From Desulfonatronum lacustre DSM 10312 (GTDB lineage: Bacteria > Desulfobacterota > Desulfovibrionia > Desulfovibrionales > Desulfonatronaceae), in the NCBI RefSeq assembly GCF_000519265.1, contig NZ_KI912608.1:49665-113664 (forward strand): a stretch of DNA of 64,000 nucleotides. The letters are read 5' to 3'. The notes beneath the pieces are model-generated. The model did no database searches, was not told the origin of the DNA, and saw nothing but the letters and a program-made list of their open reading frames with translations. The translations under genes were made by a program, and so were the position numbers. Numbering within the stretch: position 1 is the first letter of the stretch; each line of letters opens with the position of its first letter. Below, in pieces: positions 52,366 through 60,615 of the stretch.

Positions 52366-52377
52366 CGAGGAAGGGGC

Positions 52378-53385
52378 CTAACAGATACGCGGAAGCTGCT
52401 CACCTTCGAGCATGTCCAGCAGGCGGCGCCCGCCCAGCGGGGTTTGCAGGACCACCCGGCCAGGGTGGTCGGGCTGGATGTCGCCGATGTGGGCGGCGTT
52501 GGCGCCGAACTCGTCCCGGCGCATGATCTCCAGGGCCTGTTCGGCGTATTGGGCCGGGAGGATGCAGATCAGTTTGCCCTCGTTGGCCAGGTAGAGTGGG
52601 TCCAGGCCGAGGAAGGAGCAGCCCGCGGCCACCACGGGATTCACGGGCACGGCCTCCTCGCGGATCAGGCATTGCACCCCGGACTGCCCGGCGATTTCGT
52701 TGAGCGTGGTGGCCAGACCGCCCCGGGTGGGGTCGCGCAGGACGTGGATATCCGGGATGGCGGCCAGCAGCTTGGCGATGAGGTGGTTCAACCCGGCGCA
52801 GTCGCTCTCAATCGGGGCCTCGAAGCTCAAGCCTTCCCGGGTAGCCAGGATGGTCAGACCGTGGTCGCCCATGGTTCCGCTGACCAGAATCGCGTCACCG
52901 GGAGCGGCCCGGTGGCCCTGGGGGCAGGGCTGCACCAGGATTTCACCGATCCCCGTGGTGTTGATGAACATCCTGTCCACCGCGCCCTTGGGCACCACCT
53001 TGGTATCGCCGGTAACGATCTTCACCCCGGCCCGGTTCGCAGCCTGGGCCGTGGACCGGACGATCTGCTCCAGCACGTCCAATTCCAACCCTTCCTCCAG
53101 AATAAACGCGCAACTCAAATAGAGCGGTCGCGCCCCGAGCATGGCCACGTCGTTGACCGTGCCGTTCACGGCCAGTGAGCCGATGTCCCCGCCGGGAAAG
53201 ATCAGCGGGGTCACGGTGAAGCTGTCCGTGCTTATGGCCAGGGGGCCCGTGGCCTGAATCAAGGCCGCGTCGTCCAGGCGGTCCAGGACGTCGTTGCTGA
53301 AATGCTTCAAAAACACGTCCTTGATCAAACGATGCGAAGCCTTGCCGCCGCTGCCAGTGTCGAGGAGAAGTCGTGGTGTGGTCAT
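52378..53385 (-). CDS. hypE: Hydrogenase maturation factor HypE
   Basis: This 335-residue AIR-synthase-type ATPase dehydrates the thiocarboxamide made with HypF to thiocyanate, the CN source for the [NiFe] site. Motifs: LDDAALIQATGPLAISTDSF, GSLAVNGTVNDVAMLGA (read in parts), DPTRGGLATTLNEIA, and the C-terminal PRIC with the catalytic terminal cysteine. The protein is complete. No clear ribosome site is seen upstream, where an accessory island ends 9 bases before. hypD and hypC lie beyond the island on the same strand. Confidence 0.96.
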   Translation of the reverse strand: MTTPRLLLDTGSGGKASHRLIKDVFLKHFSNDVLDRLDDAALIQATGPLAISTDSFTVTPLIFPGGDIGSLAVNGTVNDVAMLGARPLYLSCAFILEEGLELDVLEQIVRSTAQAANRAGVKIVTGDTKVVPKGAVDRMFINTTGIGEILVQPCPQGHRAAPGDAILVSGTMGDHGLTILATREGLSFEAPIESDCAGLNHLIAKLLAAIPDIHVLRDPTRGGLATTLNEIAGQSGVQCLIREEAVPVNPVVAAGCSFLGLDPLYLANEGKLICILPAQYAEQALEIMRRDEFGANAAHIGDIQPDHPGRVVLQTPLGGRRLLDMLEGEQLPRIC

Positions 53386-53394
53386 GGAGATGTT

Positions 53395-53814
53395 CTATGC
53401 TGTCCAAGGGTTGAGAAGCTTTGCGCCAGTTGACTGGAAATCTTTGGTGTTGCGAGTAACGAGTGTCAAGTTATGTGCAAGAGCAGTCGCCGCGATTAAT
53501 GCGTCTCTATCAGGCTTGGGGTTGGGGACGTGTAGCTTTGCGCAATGTCGCGCAACAAGAAGGTCAACGCTGAGAATGCGTTGCCTGAAAGCAGGAAGAA
53601 CTTGCTGTTCAAGCCAGCTTCGCAAAAGCTTGCCTTGAGTGGTGTCTCGGCGCTCGACCAGTTGGATGCCGATTTCAATTTCGAGAATGGTAATTGTGGA
53701 AATGAACAAGCCATGAGTTGGTTGACTTGCAGCCCAAGAAAGAACGCGAAGGTCCGCTTTGCCGGACTTGGCTTTTCGCAGTTCGGAGACAATATTCGTG
53801 TCGAGGAGAAACAT
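53395..53814 (-). CDS. vapC: VapC-type PIN-domain ribonuclease toxin
   Basis: This 139-residue PIN protein has acidic catalytic residues in FLLDTNIVSEL, ILEIEIGI and DRDALIAATALAHN, and the final RNTKDFQ. It overlaps the antitoxin gene by one base (TGATG-type junction at 53814). VapC toxins cleave tRNA or rRNA. It appears intact and is the gene nearest hypE in the island. Confidence 0.92.
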   Translation of the reverse strand: MFLLDTNIVSELRKAKSGKADLRVLSWAASQPTHGLFISTITILEIEIGIQLVERRDTTQGKLLRSWLEQQVLPAFRQRILSVDLLVARHCAKLHVPNPKPDRDALIAATALAHNLTLVTRNTKDFQSTGAKLLNPWTA

Positions 53815-54068
53815 CAGGAAAAATCAGCTGGCTGATAAAGCGTTCCAGAAAGTCGCCTTGGTTCGAAGTCAATCTCAGGGCGCTCCTGCATGGCAAGAAG
53901 CTCAAGGATGTTGTGACGCCCTTGAGCCAGTTCCTGGAAGTCTTCGATGGTCATGAAGACATACGTTGGAAGGCCTGCGTCCGTTATGAAGACAGGCCCG
54001 TACTGTGCTGCATTCTGGATGTCTTTTGTGTTATGAATGAAGTCTTGGGTGGTAAGTGTCGTTGTCAT
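53814..54068 (-). CDS. Phd/YefM-type antitoxin
   Basis: This 84-residue protein has the Phd/YefM layout: N-terminal QDFIHNTKDIQNAAQYGPVFITDAGLPTYVFMTIEDFQEL, read in parts, and a C-terminal toxin-binding tail. It lies directly before the VapC-type toxin and probably represses the pair. Confidence 0.9.
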   Translation of the reverse strand: MTTTLTTQDFIHNTKDIQNAAQYGPVFITDAGLPTYVFMTIEDFQELAQGRHNILELLAMQERPEIDFEPRRLSGTLYQPADFS

Positions 54069-54098
54069 GTTTTGGCTCTCGAAATGAGGCTTGGAAAT

Positions 54099-54173
54099 TT
54101 AAGCGATACGATTAAGGATGTTCCGGTCCGTAGCTGCGGAAACGAGCCATGCTTTGGCCAGCTCCTTGGTCAT
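54099..54173 (-). pseudogene. HEPN-domain gene remnant (24 codons)
   Basis: ATG at 54173 overlaps the stop of the MNT gene (ATGA), the usual junction of MNT-HEPN pairs. The frame MTKELAKAWLVSAATDRN matches the start of HEPN proteins (MTKEL..KWL.SA..D) and then ends at TAA 54101-54099. The rest of the HEPN domain, including RX4-6H, is missing. It is too short to be in usual gene predictions. Remnant status is inferred from the N-terminal similarity. Confidence 0.6.
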
Positions 54174-54502
54174 AATAAAGAAATCCCATTATTTTGTATT
54201 TCTCTGGCAAACGAGCTGTTTTGCGTGAAAAAAAGTTTATTCATGGGCTCGGTATGGACCAGCAGGTCAATGCTGATTTTTTGGCGAATATCCTGAATCG
54301 GCTTGGAAACTTTTCTGACTAATTGTCTCTTTTCTTGGTAATTTTTAGGAATAAACTGGTCCTTGGTCACGACATAGACATCAAAGTCGCTGTCCTGGCC
54401 GGGAGTTCCATGGGCATGGCTTCCGAAAAGGACAACCATTTTGGGATCAATGGTTCGAAGCCTTTCGGCAAGCATTTCTTCAATTGTTTGTGTTTCTTTC
54501 AT
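54170..54502 (-). CDS. MNT-type nucleotidyltransferase (antitoxin-like)
   Basis: This 110-residue minimal nucleotidyltransferase has the active-site motif LFGSHAHGTPGQDSDFDVYVV (GS...DxD; read as GSHAHG and SDFDVY) and a third acidic residue in SIDLLV. MNT proteins neutralise HEPN RNase toxins by modifying them with nucleotides. Here the downstream HEPN gene appears cut down to 24 codons, so the module may be non-functional. Confidence 0.88.
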   Translation of the reverse strand: MKETQTIEEMLAERLRTIDPKMVVLFGSHAHGTPGQDSDFDVYVVTKDQFIPKNYQEKRQLVRKVSKPIQDIRQKISIDLLVHTEPMNKLFFTQNSSFAREIQNNGISLL

Positions 54503-54526
54503 TTTTCAACCGTCGGATGGCCCAGC

Positions 54527-54817
54527 TTATCTATGCTTCCAGTAATCGGGATCTCGGTGGAGGTGCATGACCGCTACGACGATGATTTCATCGGGACGTT
54601 CCCGGAAAAGGACGCCAAAGGGGAATGTCTTGGTGAGACATCGGCGGACATCAAGCTCCACGACGGGGTAAAGGCGAGGATTGACAACGACACGGTTGAC
54701 TGCGTCCTGAACGGCCGTCAGGAATCGCTTGCCGAGATCGGGTTGCTGCTTTTCGTAATATGTAGCCGCTTCGGTCATCTCGATTTCCGCATCGGGGTAG
54801 AACCTGACTTTTTTCAT
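54527..54817 (-). CDS. parE: RelE/ParE-family toxin
   Basis: The protein is 96 residues from ATG 54817, which overlaps the antitoxin stop by 4 bases. It shows the ParE pattern KVRFYPDAEIEMTEAATYYEKQQPDLGKRFL (in parts), VRRCLTKTFPFGVLFRERPD and VVAVMHLHRDPDYW. The longer frame to 54919 is excluded because it would sit inside the antitoxin. It appears intact. Confidence 0.92.
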   Translation of the reverse strand: MKKVRFYPDAEIEMTEAATYYEKQQPDLGKRFLTAVQDAVNRVVVNPRLYPVVELDVRRCLTKTFPFGVLFRERPDEIIVVAVMHLHRDPDYWKHR

Positions 54818-55044
54818 GTTAACGAAGAGTAAGCTTTGGCGAAGACCTTTTCCGCATCGCGAAGGTCTAGTGTTTCGCGATCCATACGGGCGCAACGCCG
54901 TCGAACCTCTTCCTTCCATGTGACGGACAAAGGTGGAGTGTCGGGCACATCAAGACTCTCGATCAGTTTCTCGGCCACAAAGGCACGTTGTGCCGGGGGG
55001 AGGGCCATTGCTTCGGTTACGACTCTTTCGGCGATGGTAGCCAT
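54814..55044 (-). CDS. Addiction-module antitoxin (ParE partner)
   Basis: This 76-residue protein contains ALPPAQRAFVAEKLIESLDVPD and a C-terminal tail with ARMDRETLDLRDAEKVF, the family pattern of antitoxins paired with ParE-like toxins. It overlaps the toxin gene by 4 bases. It follows the TIR gene on the same strand after a 137-base gap. Confidence 0.88.
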   Translation of the reverse strand: MATIAERVVTEAMALPPAQRAFVAEKLIESLDVPDTPPLSVTWKEEVRRRCARMDRETLDLRDAEKVFAKAYSSLT

Positions 55045-55181
55045 GATGTATATCTCCTATTGGAGAATGTTTTATGAATAATTCCGTTAGGCTGCTTCTT
55101 TTGCGCGATGCCTCGGCCATAAGTCGGTTCTTGAAACGGCTTTCCTTCCTTCTTCAGTAAATCCAACCATCATCGACTATT

Positions 55182-56057
55182 TCACAAAGCTCCGCGTAAC
55201 ACCTTTCTCGTTGTTTCCCTAGTAGCACACTGTTGGGATTCGTCTTCGTTGTGCTCAAACCGGACCACGTTATCTGTAAAGATCAAAGGGCGCAAACTAT
55301 ACCTTTCGGCTACAGCAACCACGAGCTGTCTAGTCGTTCCAGATGGCAACTCCAACTTCCTGTCAATCTCGCGGAAGTGCAGCAATTTTCCCTGCTGAAC
55401 AAGCTCCTCTCGTCCAGTATCGATAGACCCATACTTACGCTCTTGATCGTAGTCTGGATGGAATAATTGAGTGTCAATTATCTCCATCAACTCTTCATTA
55501 CTGTAACCAGAATATTTACCTGAATACAGTGTTCTTTCATTTAGGTCAACGTCCTTTACCTCAACCTTCGCATACTTTGGGATTCGTGAGGTTATGTTTG
55601 ATGACCTAAATGACGAGATTTTTCCAAATCCAAACTGATCGATTAGTGCCTCAAACAACATTTTTAGGTCTGCAGCACGGCCAAGAGACAGGGCTTGAAG
55701 GCGGTTCAATGGAGGTGGAAGTGTATTTAAGTCAATTTCAGACACACATAGTGGATAAATATGGCAGTCGCCTGAGCGACCATTGGACCATGTTGCACCA
55801 AGTTCAAACCATAGCCATGGCCTTTCTATCGAAACTGGAGTCACAATAGCAATTACAGCCTGAGCTTTATTGAGCTTTTGTTCGATATCTGTAAGCCAGT
55901 CGGTGCCCACGGCTATCGATCCTGGCGAGCTCGTGCAAAATACACTTACGCCTTTTGCAAAAACCTTTTCAATCTCAGCTTTTACAGCATTAGCAAATTC
56001 GCCGTCACTGGTAGCGTGACTGATAAATAACTTCGGTTTTTCTATTTCGTGATTCAT
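55182..56057 (-). CDS. TIR-domain protein with uncharacterised C-terminal domain
   Basis: This 291-residue protein begins with a TIR_2-type domain in residues about 7-150: KLFISHATSDGEFANAV, VFCTSSPGSIAVGTDWLTDI, VIAIVTPVSIERPWLWFELGATW. The glutamate in WFELG is at the place of the NAD-glycohydrolase catalytic residue of many TIR proteins. The C-terminal half (about 150-291) has no family I recognise; LPSGTTRQLVVAVAERYSL might be a small DNA- or ligand-binding unit. ATG 56057 follows GAAAGGATA. Base composition is AT-richer than hyp genes. It is probably part of a defence or toxin-antitoxin island. Confidence 0.82.
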   Translation of the reverse strand: MNHEIEKPKLFISHATSDGEFANAVKAEIEKVFAKGVSVFCTSSPGSIAVGTDWLTDIEQKLNKAQAVIAIVTPVSIERPWLWFELGATWSNGRSGDCHIYPLCVSEIDLNTLPPPLNRLQALSLGRAADLKMLFEALIDQFGFGKISSFRSSNITSRIPKYAKVEVKDVDLNERTLYSGKYSGYSNEELMEIIDTQLFHPDYDQERKYGSIDTGREELVQQGKLLHFREIDRKLELPSGTTRQLVVAVAERYSLRPLIFTDNVVRFEHNEDESQQCATRETTRKVLRGAL

Positions 56058-56362
56058 GCATTATCCTTTCATAAAACCTTAGTATGATATCCTGACCTTA
56101 CGAAAAATCACATTCCATTTCAGAAAAGGCATGGGCACCCCCTCCAATCAAAAGACTGCATGCGCGTAAAGTTCAGCATTTACAATGGTTACCGATTCGC
56201 GCCAGTCATGTCTCAACACTCAAGTCAGTCAACTTTTTGTTTTGCTCTGAAGTCAGCATAATGCGGCCGCCGCACAATCAGGGAAAAGGAGCAATAAAGC
56301 CGACCTCAAGCCTTTTTCCGCCAAAAATCATGAACTACAAAACGGCTTGAACCTCCGCCCTG
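56058..56362. other. Intergenic region at the hypD-side edge of the island
   Basis: This 305-base lower-GC stretch lies between the TIR gene and hypD. It should hold the TIR promoter. No ORF above about 20 codons, tRNA or clear inverted repeat was seen, apart from GCGGCCGC. No direct repeat matching the other island edge near 53386-53394 was found. Confidence 0.45.
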
Positions 56363-57466
56363 TCACAGCGCATACTTATAATACGCCGCGCAGCTTCCTT
56401 CCGTGGACACCATACAGGGGCCGACGGGGGTGGCGGGGGTGCAGGATTTGTTGAAGAGGGGGCAGTGGTTGGGTTGCATTTTGCCTTTGAGGACGTCGCC
56501 GCAGCGGCAGCCGGGCAGGGGGGGGAGGTCGTGGACTTGTACGTCCAGGGCCGTGAGGGCGTCGAAGCGTTGGTATTCGCCGGCCAGGGCCAGGCCGCTG
56601 TTCGGGATGCGGCCCAGGCCGCGCCAGAGGGCGTCGGAAACCTTGAAGACCTCGAACATGACTTCCCGGGCCTTGGGGTTGCCGTCGTCGGCCACGGCTC
56701 GGGAGTACTGGTTGACCACCTGGGGGCGGCCGGTCTTGCGTTGGTCGATGATCAACAGCAGGGCTTGGAGGATGTCCAGGGGCTCGAAGCCGGTGACTAT
56801 CGAGGGAACGCCGTGCTGTTCGGCAAGGAAACGGTAGGGCTCGACGCCGATGATCGTGGAGACGTGGCCGGGGAGGATCAGGGCGTCCAGGTTGACCTCG
56901 GGATCCTGGAGCAGGGCGGCCAGGGCCGGGGGGACGAGCTTGTGCATGGCGAAGACGAGGAAATTGTCCAGGCCTTGCTCTTTGGCGACCTTGATCGTGG
57001 CGGCCACGGTGGGGGCGGTGGTTTCGAAGCCGACTCCCAGGAAGACGATCCGGGACTCGGGGTGCTTGCGGGCCAGGGCCAGGGCGTCGAAGGCGGAATA
57101 GACGATTTCGATCCGGCAGCCTTCGGCCTGGGCCTGCTTCAGGCTGGTTCCCTTGGGGCCGGGCACGCGCATCAGGTCGCCGAAGGTGGCGATGATTACG
57201 CCGTCCTTGCGGGCCAGTTCGAGAAAGGCCGCCACCTCGCCTTCATGGGTCACGCAGACCGGACAGCCGGGGCCGGAAAGATGGCGGATCTCATCCGGGA
57301 GCAGGGAGCGCAGGCCGCTTTGAAATATGGCCACGGTATGCGTACCGCAGACTTCCATGAAGGCCAGGGGACCGGGCAGCTCGGCCCGAATTCTGTCCAA
57401 CAGGTTGCGGCACAGGGCCGGGTCCTTGAATTTGGCCAGCATGTCCGATGCGGTATTCGGGGCCAT
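56363..57466 (-). CDS. hypD: Hydrogenase maturation factor HypD
   Basis: This 367-residue Fe-S protein carries the Fe(CN)2CO moiety with HypC during [NiFe] cofactor assembly. Motifs: FMEVCGTHTVAIFQSGLR, LSGPGCPVCVT, FLGVGFETTAPT, and the C-terminal [4Fe-4S] cysteines in PGCRCGDVLKGKMQPNHCPLFNKSCTP. It is complete. It lies 14 bases after hypC, while hypE is displaced by the island downstream. Confidence 0.97.
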   Translation of the reverse strand: MAPNTASDMLAKFKDPALCRNLLDRIRAELPGPLAFMEVCGTHTVAIFQSGLRSLLPDEIRHLSGPGCPVCVTHEGEVAAFLELARKDGVIIATFGDLMRVPGPKGTSLKQAQAEGCRIEIVYSAFDALALARKHPESRIVFLGVGFETTAPTVAATIKVAKEQGLDNFLVFAMHKLVPPALAALLQDPEVNLDALILPGHVSTIIGVEPYRFLAEQHGVPSIVTGFEPLDILQALLLIIDQRKTGRPQVVNQYSRAVADDGNPKAREVMFEVFKVSDALWRGLGRIPNSGLALAGEYQRFDALTALDVQVHDLPPLPGCRCGDVLKGKMQPNHCPLFNKSCTPATPVGPCMVSTEGSCAAYYKYAL

Positions 57467-57480
57467 TGTTTCGTCTCCCC

Positions 57481-57714
57481 TTAGAGGACTTGAAGGTTCA
57501 ACCCTTCCTGAAACAGCTTCAGGGTCTCCAGGGCGTCTTCCCGATCCAGGCGGCGCAGGGCGAATCCGGCATGGACGATCACGTAGTCGCCGACCGAAGC
57601 CGGGTAGTCGATGATGTCCAGGCGCACCTGGCGCTTCACTCCGGAGATCTCCACGTCCGCGACGTTCAGTTCAGTATTGATGCTTTTTACTTCCATGGGT
57701 ACGGCTAAACACAT
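57481..57714 (-). CDS. hypC: Hydrogenase maturation chaperone HypC
   Basis: This 77-residue HypC/HupF protein has the invariant MCLAVPMEV with the essential Cys2 and the HAGFALRRLD stretch. It transfers the Fe(CN)2CO group to the hydrogenase large subunit with HypD. A 99-base gap upstream separates it from the divergent HD gene, where the promoter of hypCD should lie. Confidence 0.97.
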   Translation of the reverse strand: MCLAVPMEVKSINTELNVADVEISGVKRQVRLDIIDYPASVGDYVIVHAGFALRRLDREDALETLKLFQEGLNLQVL

Positions 57715-57813
57715 GAGGTGTCTCCTTTTGCATTTTCATTGCGCTGTTGATAAGCTCGATAACTTGGCCTGTCAAACCAATAGCGGGTCGGTAGAGGTCC
57801 GTAAGGGAGCGCC

Positions 57814-58446
57814 ATGAGCTTGGACGTCGTCAACAAAACCGAGGGTGCCCTTGTTCCGTTTCCGGACGGCTCCGAATGGACGGAGCGGGCCCGGACGCCC
57901 TCTGTTGAACAGTGCCGGGAAATGTGGGCGCTTTGGGAGATGCCGGTGCACATCCAGACGCACAGTTTGCTGGTGACCCGGGTCGCCCTGGGCATCGCCG
58001 AAATGGTCAGGGAGAAACTCATCACGTTGTTGGATATCGATCAGGTCCTGGCCGCGGCGATGCTCCATGACGTGGCGAAGCTCTACACCATCCGCCACGG
58101 CGGCAGCCACAGCCAGATCGGGGCCGCGTGGGTCCAGGAACGGACCGGAAACCCGGTGGTGGCCAGGGCGGTGCTGCATCACGTGGACTGGCCCTTTGCC
58201 ATGGATGTGCACCGCTACCCGGTTTCCCTGATCGTCTGCTACAGCGACAAGCGGGTCCGGCACACGGAAATCGTCACCCTGGACGAGCGGTTCGCCGATC
58301 TTCAGGAGCGCTACGGCGTGAACGCCACGGCGCGGCAACATATTCAACAGTCCCTGGAGCAGGGGCGGGCCATTGAGCGCCTGCTCGGCGAGGGATTGAA
58401 GGTGGAACTCGATGCGTATTCTTTTGATTGCCGGCGGATGGTCTGA
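57814..58446 (+). CDS. HD-domain phosphohydrolase
   Basis: This 210-residue protein has an HD domain: HIQTHSLLVTRVALGIAE, the metal-binding AAMLHDVAKLYTIRHGG and HHVDWP. The substrate is unknown. Its last 35 bases overlap the D-Ala-D-Ala ligase gene in another frame, so the two are co-translated. The layout with ddl and apgM suggests a housekeeping operon. Confidence 0.85.
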   Translation: MSLDVVNKTEGALVPFPDGSEWTERARTPSVEQCREMWALWEMPVHIQTHSLLVTRVALGIAEMVREKLITLLDIDQVLAAAMLHDVAKLYTIRHGGSHSQIGAAWVQERTGNPVVARAVLHHVDWPFAMDVHRYPVSLIVCYSDKRVRHTEIVTLDERFADLQERYGVNATARQHIQQSLEQGRAIERLLGEGLKVELDAYSFDCRRMV

Positions 58447-59353
58447 CGAACGCGAGGTTTCCCTGAGCGGGGCTGTGGGGATAGAGGCCTCGTTGCGCCG
58501 CCAGGGCCATGCGGTGACGCTCTTCGATCCGCGTGACGGCCTGACCAGGCTGCCACAACTGGTGGAGGATTTCGACTTCGTTTTTTTGAATCTGCACGGG
58601 GCCCCCGGAGAGGACGGCCTGGTGCAGGCCATGCTGGACCGCCTGGGCAAGCCTTACCAGGGCAGCGGGCCGGCCGGCTCGATCCTGGCCCTGGACAAGG
58701 CAGCCTCCAAAGCTTTGTTCGTCCAGAACAATCTGGCCACTCCTCCGTGGTTTTTCGTGCCCGTGCGCTTTGGGTCGAACCATGGCGATCGCCCGGGTTC
58801 CGGCCTGCTTGCCGATATGCCGTGTCCATTCGGTCCGCCCTACGTGGTCAAGCCCAATCTCGGCGGGTCCAGTCTGGGGATCGAGGTGGTGCGCGAGCAC
58901 GGCGGTCTGGCGCCTGCCGTGGAAAAGATTTTGAGGGAGGGACGCGACGTGCTGGTGGAGCAATACCAGCCCGGAGTGGAGGTCACCTGTTCGGTCCTGG
59001 GGGACGAGGCCTTGCCGCTGATCCTGATCCGTCCCGGCGAGGGGGCGACGTTTTTCGACTACGACAGCAAGTACGTTCCCGGCCGGGCCGAGGAGATCTG
59101 CCCGGCTCCCTTGCCCGGAGACGTCAGCCGGGCCATCCAGGCCGTGGCCCTGCACGCGCACCGGGCTCTCGGCCTGCGCGGGTACAGCCGGGCGGATTTC
59201 ATTTTGCACGAGGGGCAGGCCCATCTTCTTGAAGTGAATACCCTGCCGGGAATGACCGCCACCAGCCTACTGCCCCAGGCCGCGGCGGTGCATGGCCTGG
59301 ACTTCGACCACCTGCTGGCCCGGTTGATTGAGCTGGGGGTGCGGGGGTGTTGA
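58412..59353 (+). CDS. ddl: D-alanine--D-alanine ligase
   Basis: This 313-residue ATP-grasp enzyme joins two D-alanines for peptidoglycan. Seen: LIAGGWSDEREVSLSGA, NLHGAPGEDGLVQAML, PYVVKPNLGGSSLGIEVV and LEVNTLPGMTATSLLPQAA. The start MRILLIAGG is conserved and lies inside the end of the HD gene. Its end overlaps the region just before apgM. Confidence 0.96.
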   Translation: MRILLIAGGWSDEREVSLSGAVGIEASLRRQGHAVTLFDPRDGLTRLPQLVEDFDFVFLNLHGAPGEDGLVQAMLDRLGKPYQGSGPAGSILALDKAASKALFVQNNLATPPWFFVPVRFGSNHGDRPGSGLLADMPCPFGPPYVVKPNLGGSSLGIEVVREHGGLAPAVEKILREGRDVLVEQYQPGVEVTCSVLGDEALPLILIRPGEGATFFDYDSKYVPGRAEEICPAPLPGDVSRAIQAVALHAHRALGLRGYSRADFILHEGQAHLLEVNTLPGMTATSLLPQAAAVHGLDFDHLLARLIELGVRGC

Positions 59354-59385
59354 GCGCTGGAAACGACAAAGAAAGAGAAGAAGGC

Positions 59386-60588
59386 ATGAACGCGAGAAAA
59401 ACCGTTTTTTTGATCGCCGACGGCATGGGTGACTGGCCCGTGGACGAATTGGGCGGCAAGACGCCCATGGAGGCCGCGGACACCCCGCACATGGACGCCC
59501 TGGCCCGGGAAGGCGTGGTCGGCCTGTGCCGGACCATTCCTGAAGGCATGCCGCCGGGATCGGACATCGCGAACATGGCCCTGTTGGGCTGCGATCCGGC
59601 CATGCACCATACCGGGAGAGGACCCATCGAGGCCGCGGCTCAAGGCTTGGTTCTGGAGGCGGACGATCTGGTCTGGCGCTGCAATCTGGTCCGGGTCAGC
59701 TCCCTGGAGCCGGACGGCGTCATGCAGGACTACTCCGCCGGGCACATCGACACGCCCACGGCCACGGCCCTGGTGGAAATGCTGCAACGCGAGCTGGGCG
59801 GGACGGACGCGGTTTTTCATCCAGGGGTCCAGTACCGTCATCTGGTGGTGCAACCGGGTCGGGTCAGGGCCGCGGAAGCCGCGTTGGCCATCCGTCCGCC
59901 CCACGACATCCTGGACCAGACCCTGGGGCCGGATCTGGCCGCGTACCAGCACTGCCCGGAACTCTGGCGCGTGGTGCGCGAGGCCGCGGTTCTCCTGGGC
60001 AATGCCGAACGCAACGCCTCCCAGGCCAATGCCGTTTGGCTGTGGGGCCAGGGACGCCCGCTGCATCTGCCGGACTTTCAGGACCGATTCGGACTGACCG
60101 GAGCGGTGATTTCCGCCGTGGATCTGGTCAAGGGCCTGGGCCGGGCCATGGGTATGGCGGTTCTGGACGTACCCGGCGCCACCGGGTACCTGGACACGAA
60201 CTACGCCGGGAAGGTGGCCGCGGCCCTGGATTTTTTAAAGCAGGGCGACTTCGTCTTCCTGCATGTGGAGGCTCCGGACGAGTGCGGACACCAGGGTGGC
60301 CTGGACAACAAGGTCCGGGCCATCGCGGACTTCGACGCGCAGGTGGTCGGGCCGATCCGGGACGGGCTGCGAGGTCTGGACGTCGCGATCCTGGTGGCCT
60401 GCGACCACTTCACGCCGCTGATCAAGCGGACCCATGTTTCCGATCCCGTGCCCTTCCTGTTCTGGCACGCGGACGCCAAGGCCTCGGGCGTCCCGAGTTT
60501 CAGCGAAGCCCGGGCCGCGTCATCCGGGTTGATGCTGGAACGGGGCGAGGATCTGCTGCCCTGGGCGCTGCAACGATCCGCACTTTAA
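59386..60588 (+). CDS. apgM: 2,3-bisphosphoglycerate-independent phosphoglycerate mutase, archaeal type
   Basis: This 400-residue alkaline-phosphatase-superfamily enzyme interconverts 3- and 2-phosphoglycerate. Motifs: FLIADGMGDWPV, the catalytic serine stretch PPGSDIANMALLGCDP, HVEAPDECGHQG and VACDHFTPLIKRTHVSDP. ATG 59386 follows AGAAGAAGG, preferred over the longer frame at 59347 that overlaps ddl. A liv operon starts 27 bases downstream on the same strand. Confidence 0.95.
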   Translation: MNARKTVFLIADGMGDWPVDELGGKTPMEAADTPHMDALAREGVVGLCRTIPEGMPPGSDIANMALLGCDPAMHHTGRGPIEAAAQGLVLEADDLVWRCNLVRVSSLEPDGVMQDYSAGHIDTPTATALVEMLQRELGGTDAVFHPGVQYRHLVVQPGRVRAAEAALAIRPPHDILDQTLGPDLAAYQHCPELWRVVREAAVLLGNAERNASQANAVWLWGQGRPLHLPDFQDRFGLTGAVISAVDLVKGLGRAMGMAVLDVPGATGYLDTNYAGKVAAALDFLKQGDFVFLHVEAPDECGHQGGLDNKVRAIADFDAQVVGPIRDGLRGLDVAILVACDHFTPLIKRTHVSDPVPFLFWHADAKASGVPSFSEARAASSGLMLERGEDLLPWALQRSAL

Positions 60589-60615
60589 TCCGTTCTTTTC
60601 GCCTCTTTCCTTGCC

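Noticed and set aside
55182..56057. Thoeris system
   Set aside because: A TIR gene is present but no ThsA (SIR2/SLOG) gene is adjacent; neighbours are toxin-antitoxin genes and hypD.
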